A stretch of 8,990 nt of DNA from a bacterium (GTDB taxonomy: Bacteria > Planctomycetota > Planctomycetia > Pirellulales > Pirellulaceae). Shown one piece after another: positions 6,579-8,990 of this stretch (within the stretch, counting starts at the first letter, position 1; the number at the start of each line of letters is the position of its first letter). The notes beneath the pieces are model-generated. The model searched no databases, was not told the origin of the DNA, and saw only the letters and a list, made by a program, of their open reading frames with translations. Made by a program: the position numbers and the translations under genes. The stretch is taken from assembly GCA_030432015.1 (NCBI GenBank), contig JAUIHJ010000315.1, positions 1 through 8,990 on the forward strand, given 5' to 3'.

Positions 6579-6582
6579 GGAG
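6579..6582 (+). promoter_or_regulatory. Ribosome binding site of the cytochrome gene
   Basis: GGAG lies eight bases before the ATG at 6591. It fixes the start of the large open frame that runs off the right edge. No terminator is visible in the 99 bases after the sulfatase stop, which fits co-transcription. Confidence 0.55.
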
Positions 6583-6590
6583 TGGCCTTC

Positions 6591-8990
6591 ATGGCGTCGA
6601 CACATCTGCAACTTCCCAGCCAGCCGCCATGCTCATTCCTGGTTGACCAACGATCTGGCGTGCCTGGTCAGCGGTTGCTGACGGTGTCCCTCCTGATGGT
6701 ACTGCTCGCGGTGATCGCGTGCTCAAACGCTGCGAGGTGCTTCGCGAACGACGCTCCCCCAACCGCCGCGCCGCAGTCCGAGACCGCACGGCGTGACACT
6801 TTCGCCAGTCGTGTCCGCCCGCTCCTGGCGGCCTATTGTCTCGATTGCCATTCGAATGCGACACAAGAGGGCGAATTGAATCTGGAACGGTTCGCTTCCG
6901 TTGCGGCGATACGCCAGGATCTCGCCCCTTGGCAAGCGGTCGTGGTCCAGCTTGAGGCAGGTGAAATGCCGCCCCGGGATGCACCGCAACCCAGCGAGGC
7001 CGAGCGAAAGCAACTGCTCGACTGGACACGAAGCCTGCTCGACGACGAAGCGCGTGCGCGAGCTGGCGATCCGGGGCACGTGCCACTGCGTCGCCTCAGC
7101 AACGCGGAATTCAATTGCCTCGTCCGTGACTTAACCGGCATCGACCTTCAGCCAGCGCGCGAATTCCCCCGCGACGGTGCGGCTGGCGAGGGCTTCACCA
7201 ACGCGGCCGAGGCCCTCGCGATGTCACCCGCGATGATGACCAAGTATCTGGACGCCGCCAAGGAAATTGCCGCCCATGCCGTGCTGCTACCGGACGGATT
7301 CCGCTTTTCCCCCGCACAAACGCGCCGCGATTGGACGGACGAGAGCCTCGCCAAGCTCCGCGCCTTCTACGGCCAGTTTACGCAGGATGCCGATGGCGGG
7401 TTGCCCTTGAAACGGTATCTGCAGGCGTTGTGGCGACAGCGGGCTCAACTGGCCGCAGGCAACCTCACGCTGGACTCCGTCGCCGACAACGAGAAGCTCA
7501 GCCGCAAGTATCTCGCCCAACTCTGGCAGACCCTGACCGATCGCGACGCTCCGCGCTCGTTCGCACTACAACCGATTCGCACCCGGTGGCGACACGCGAC
7601 GGACGAGTCGGCCCTTGACGCACTCGTGGCCGACGTCGAGGCGGCACAGCGCCTGCTTTGGAGCAGCGCGATCATCGGCAGCTATCGCGACGGAAATACA
7701 GTCCGGCGCGTTGCCAAGGACCCGCCCGTGGTCGAGCAACAGACACTGCGATTGAACCTCGATCAGGCGGGGCTGAAAGGTGTTCGTCGCTTGCCTGGTC
7801 ACGCAGAGGTAATCCTGCAGCTGCAGATTTACGACCTGTTACGAACCGGCGAAAAGGTTACGGCTGAGTGGTCGCGGCCACGATTCGAACGGCAGGGTCA
7901 GCCAACCATGCTGCTGCGCGATTACGCTCAATTCGGACTCCAGTATGAAGCGGATTACACGCCGCTGTTCAGCCAGACCGCAAAGTATCTGACGGCTTCG
8001 CTCGAGGCTGCCAACACACCCGACACACCGGTTGCCACCCTGGCCAGGCGGCACGACTTAAATTCGGCATGGCTCCAGCGTTGGATCGCCTTGACGGCAC
8101 TCGATCCTCGCGACCATCAAGACGACGAGGCCCTCAAAGGCCGCGTTGTGCCAATTGCGCCGTTGCAAATGCTGGATGCGAAAACGCCCCCGAATGACCT
8201 GCGCCCGGCAATTCGGGGTTGGCAACCTCGCGGCGGCGAACTGCCGCTCCTGGTAACGAACGCGTCAGACAAGGTCGAACACATTCCGGGTCGTGCCGGG
8301 CCACATCAGGTCATGGTCCATCCACTGCCGGAAGAGTTTGTGGCCGTTACCTGGACCAGCCCCATCACCGGTCGCGTTCGCGTTGAGGCCAAGATCACGC
8401 ACGCACATCCCAGTTGCGGAAATGGCATTACCTGGTGGCTTGAAAAACAGACCGGCCAGCAGGCGCTGATATTCGCCGCCGGGGCGGTGGATCTTGGTGG
8501 CACGGCCACCGCCACGCCTACCGAAGGCAAGGTCAAGCAGGGCGACACGATCCTCCTGGGAGTCGACGCGCGCGATCGCAACCACGTATGCGATCTCACC
8601 GAGATCACGTTTTGCGTCAAGGAATTGGATGGCCAGCAACGCGTCTGGAATCTGGCGACCGACATTGCCGACTCGGTGCACGCCGGAAATCCTCACCAGG
8701 ATCGCTTCGGCAATCCCGCGGTATGGCGCGCCGTTCGAGGCCCTGCCAGCGCGCGCATCGCGGCCACTGGATCACCGCTGGCGGATAATTCGACACTTGC
8801 ACAATGGCGCGCCGCCGCGCAGAACCCTCAAACGCATCAGCGCGCGGCTGTACTGGCCAACCAAATGCAAGCGTTACTAACCGGACCCCGACCCGACGAT
8901 TCGGAGCATCCGGATCGGAGCCTCTACGATCAACTTGTGTCATTGGACGGACCATTATTGAAGGACTTTCCTTTCCCAGGCACGGCCTCT
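6591..8990 (+). CDS. Large exported cytochrome c / DUF1587-family planctomycete protein, N-terminal part
   Basis: The frame is open for all 800 codons from ATG 6591 to the right edge, with no stop, so the C-terminus is missing. Residues 29-52 form a hydrophobic export signal; VIAC (41-44) also fits a lipobox, so it may be a lipoprotein. Residues about 70-155 are a planctomycete cytochrome-c module (PSCyt1-like): CLDCH (83-87) should bind haem covalently, and M126 in GEMPP is the probable axial ligand. PLRRLSNAEFNCLVRDLTG (165-183) and the following 50 residues match DUF1587 (PSD3). Residues about 545-720 look like a beta-rich domain, with the HPSCGNGITWWLE block (606-618) and NPAVWR (707-712). 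Relatives continue with DUF1592, DUF1588 and DUF1585, expected beyond the edge. The biochemical role of the family is unproven; redox chemistry linked to polymer use is plausible beside a sulfatase. The translation has consistent coding character throughout. Confidence 0.88.
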   Translation, partial: MASTHLQLPSQPPCSFLVDQRSGVPGQRLLTVSLLMVLLAVIACSNAARCFANDAPPTAAPQSETARRDTFASRVRPLLAAYCLDCHSNATQEGELNLERFASVAAIRQDLAPWQAVVVQLEAGEMPPRDAPQPSEAERKQLLDWTRSLLDDEARARAGDPGHVPLRRLSNAEFNCLVRDLTGIDLQPAREFPRDGAAGEGFTNAAEALAMSPAMMTKYLDAAKEIAAHAVLLPDGFRFSPAQTRRDWTDESLAKLRAFYGQFTQDADGGLPLKRYLQALWRQRAQLAAGNLTLDSVADNEKLSRKYLAQLWQTLTDRDAPRSFALQPIRTRWRHATDESALDALVADVEAAQRLLWSSAIIGSYRDGNTVRRVAKDPPVVEQQTLRLNLDQAGLKGVRRLPGHAEVILQLQIYDLLRTGEKVTAEWSRPRFERQGQPTMLLRDYAQFGLQYEADYTPLFSQTAKYLTASLEAANTPDTPVATLARRHDLNSAWLQRWIALTALDPRDHQDDEALKGRVVPIAPLQMLDAKTPPNDLRPAIRGWQPRGGELPLLVTNASDKVEHIPGRAGPHQVMVHPLPEEFVAVTWTSPITGRVRVEAKITHAHPSCGNGITWWLEKQTGQQALIFAAGAVDLGGTATATPTEGKVKQGDTILLGVDARDRNHVCDLTEITFCVKELDGQQRVWNLATDIADSVHAGNPHQDRFGNPAVWRAVRGPASARIAATGSPLADNSTLAQWRAAAQNPQTHQRAAVLANQMQALLTGPRPDDSEHPDRSLYDQLVSLDGPLLKDFPFPGTAS

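Noticed and set aside
6589..7086. 165-codon minus-strand frame opposite the cytochrome gene
   Set aside because: Antisense to the haem and DUF1587 motifs; Arg/Pro-rich shadow.

Overview
The window looks like chromosomal DNA from a planctomycete, probably of the Pirellulaceae type. The basis is a GC-rich sequence with loosely packed genes and long gaps, a secreted Cys-type sulfatase, a secreted MORN-repeat protein, and a very large cytochrome protein. That cytochrome protein combines a CxxCH haem module with a DUF1587-like module, an architecture I associate with planctomycetes. This is inference from gene content; no rRNA or other phylogenetic marker is present apart from greA.

Layout, left to right. 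(1) The C-terminal part of an M19 membrane dipeptidase runs in from the left edge (2-739, +). It converges on a class I SAM-dependent methyltransferase (793-1443, -), with a strong GC-rich hairpin in the 53-base gap. (2) A 478-base divergent gap (1444-1921) holds a 14-base perfect inverted repeat that could close a branched RNA or DNA structure. (3) A secreted MORN/YwqK-like repeat protein (1922-3088, +) converges on greA (3171-3647, -), again with a hairpin between the stops. (4) The greA leader has a good sigma70-type promoter, followed by a textbook intrinsic terminator ending just before the greA ribosome binding site. This resembles the attenuated greA leader of E. coli (GraL). (5) About 0.7 kb without a convincing gene follows, ending in a tandem 9-mer and a palindrome beside a -10-like box. 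(6) A secreted sulfatase with a C-terminal F5/8-type (discoidin) domain (4512-6491, +) is followed 99 bases later by the N-terminal 800 codons of a haem-binding planctomycete cytochrome protein (6591 to beyond the right edge, +).

How they work together: the sulfatase and cytochrome genes are on one strand, with no visible terminator between them. They may form a unit for handling sulfated polymers outside the cytoplasm. The other genes (dipeptidase, methyltransferase, MORN protein, greA) are separate transcription units in convergent or divergent pairs. I see no rRNA, tRNA, CRISPR array, insertion sequence or phage gene. The most notable signal that is not a gene is the greA leader terminator. 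I did not find clear evidence of an entirely new system.
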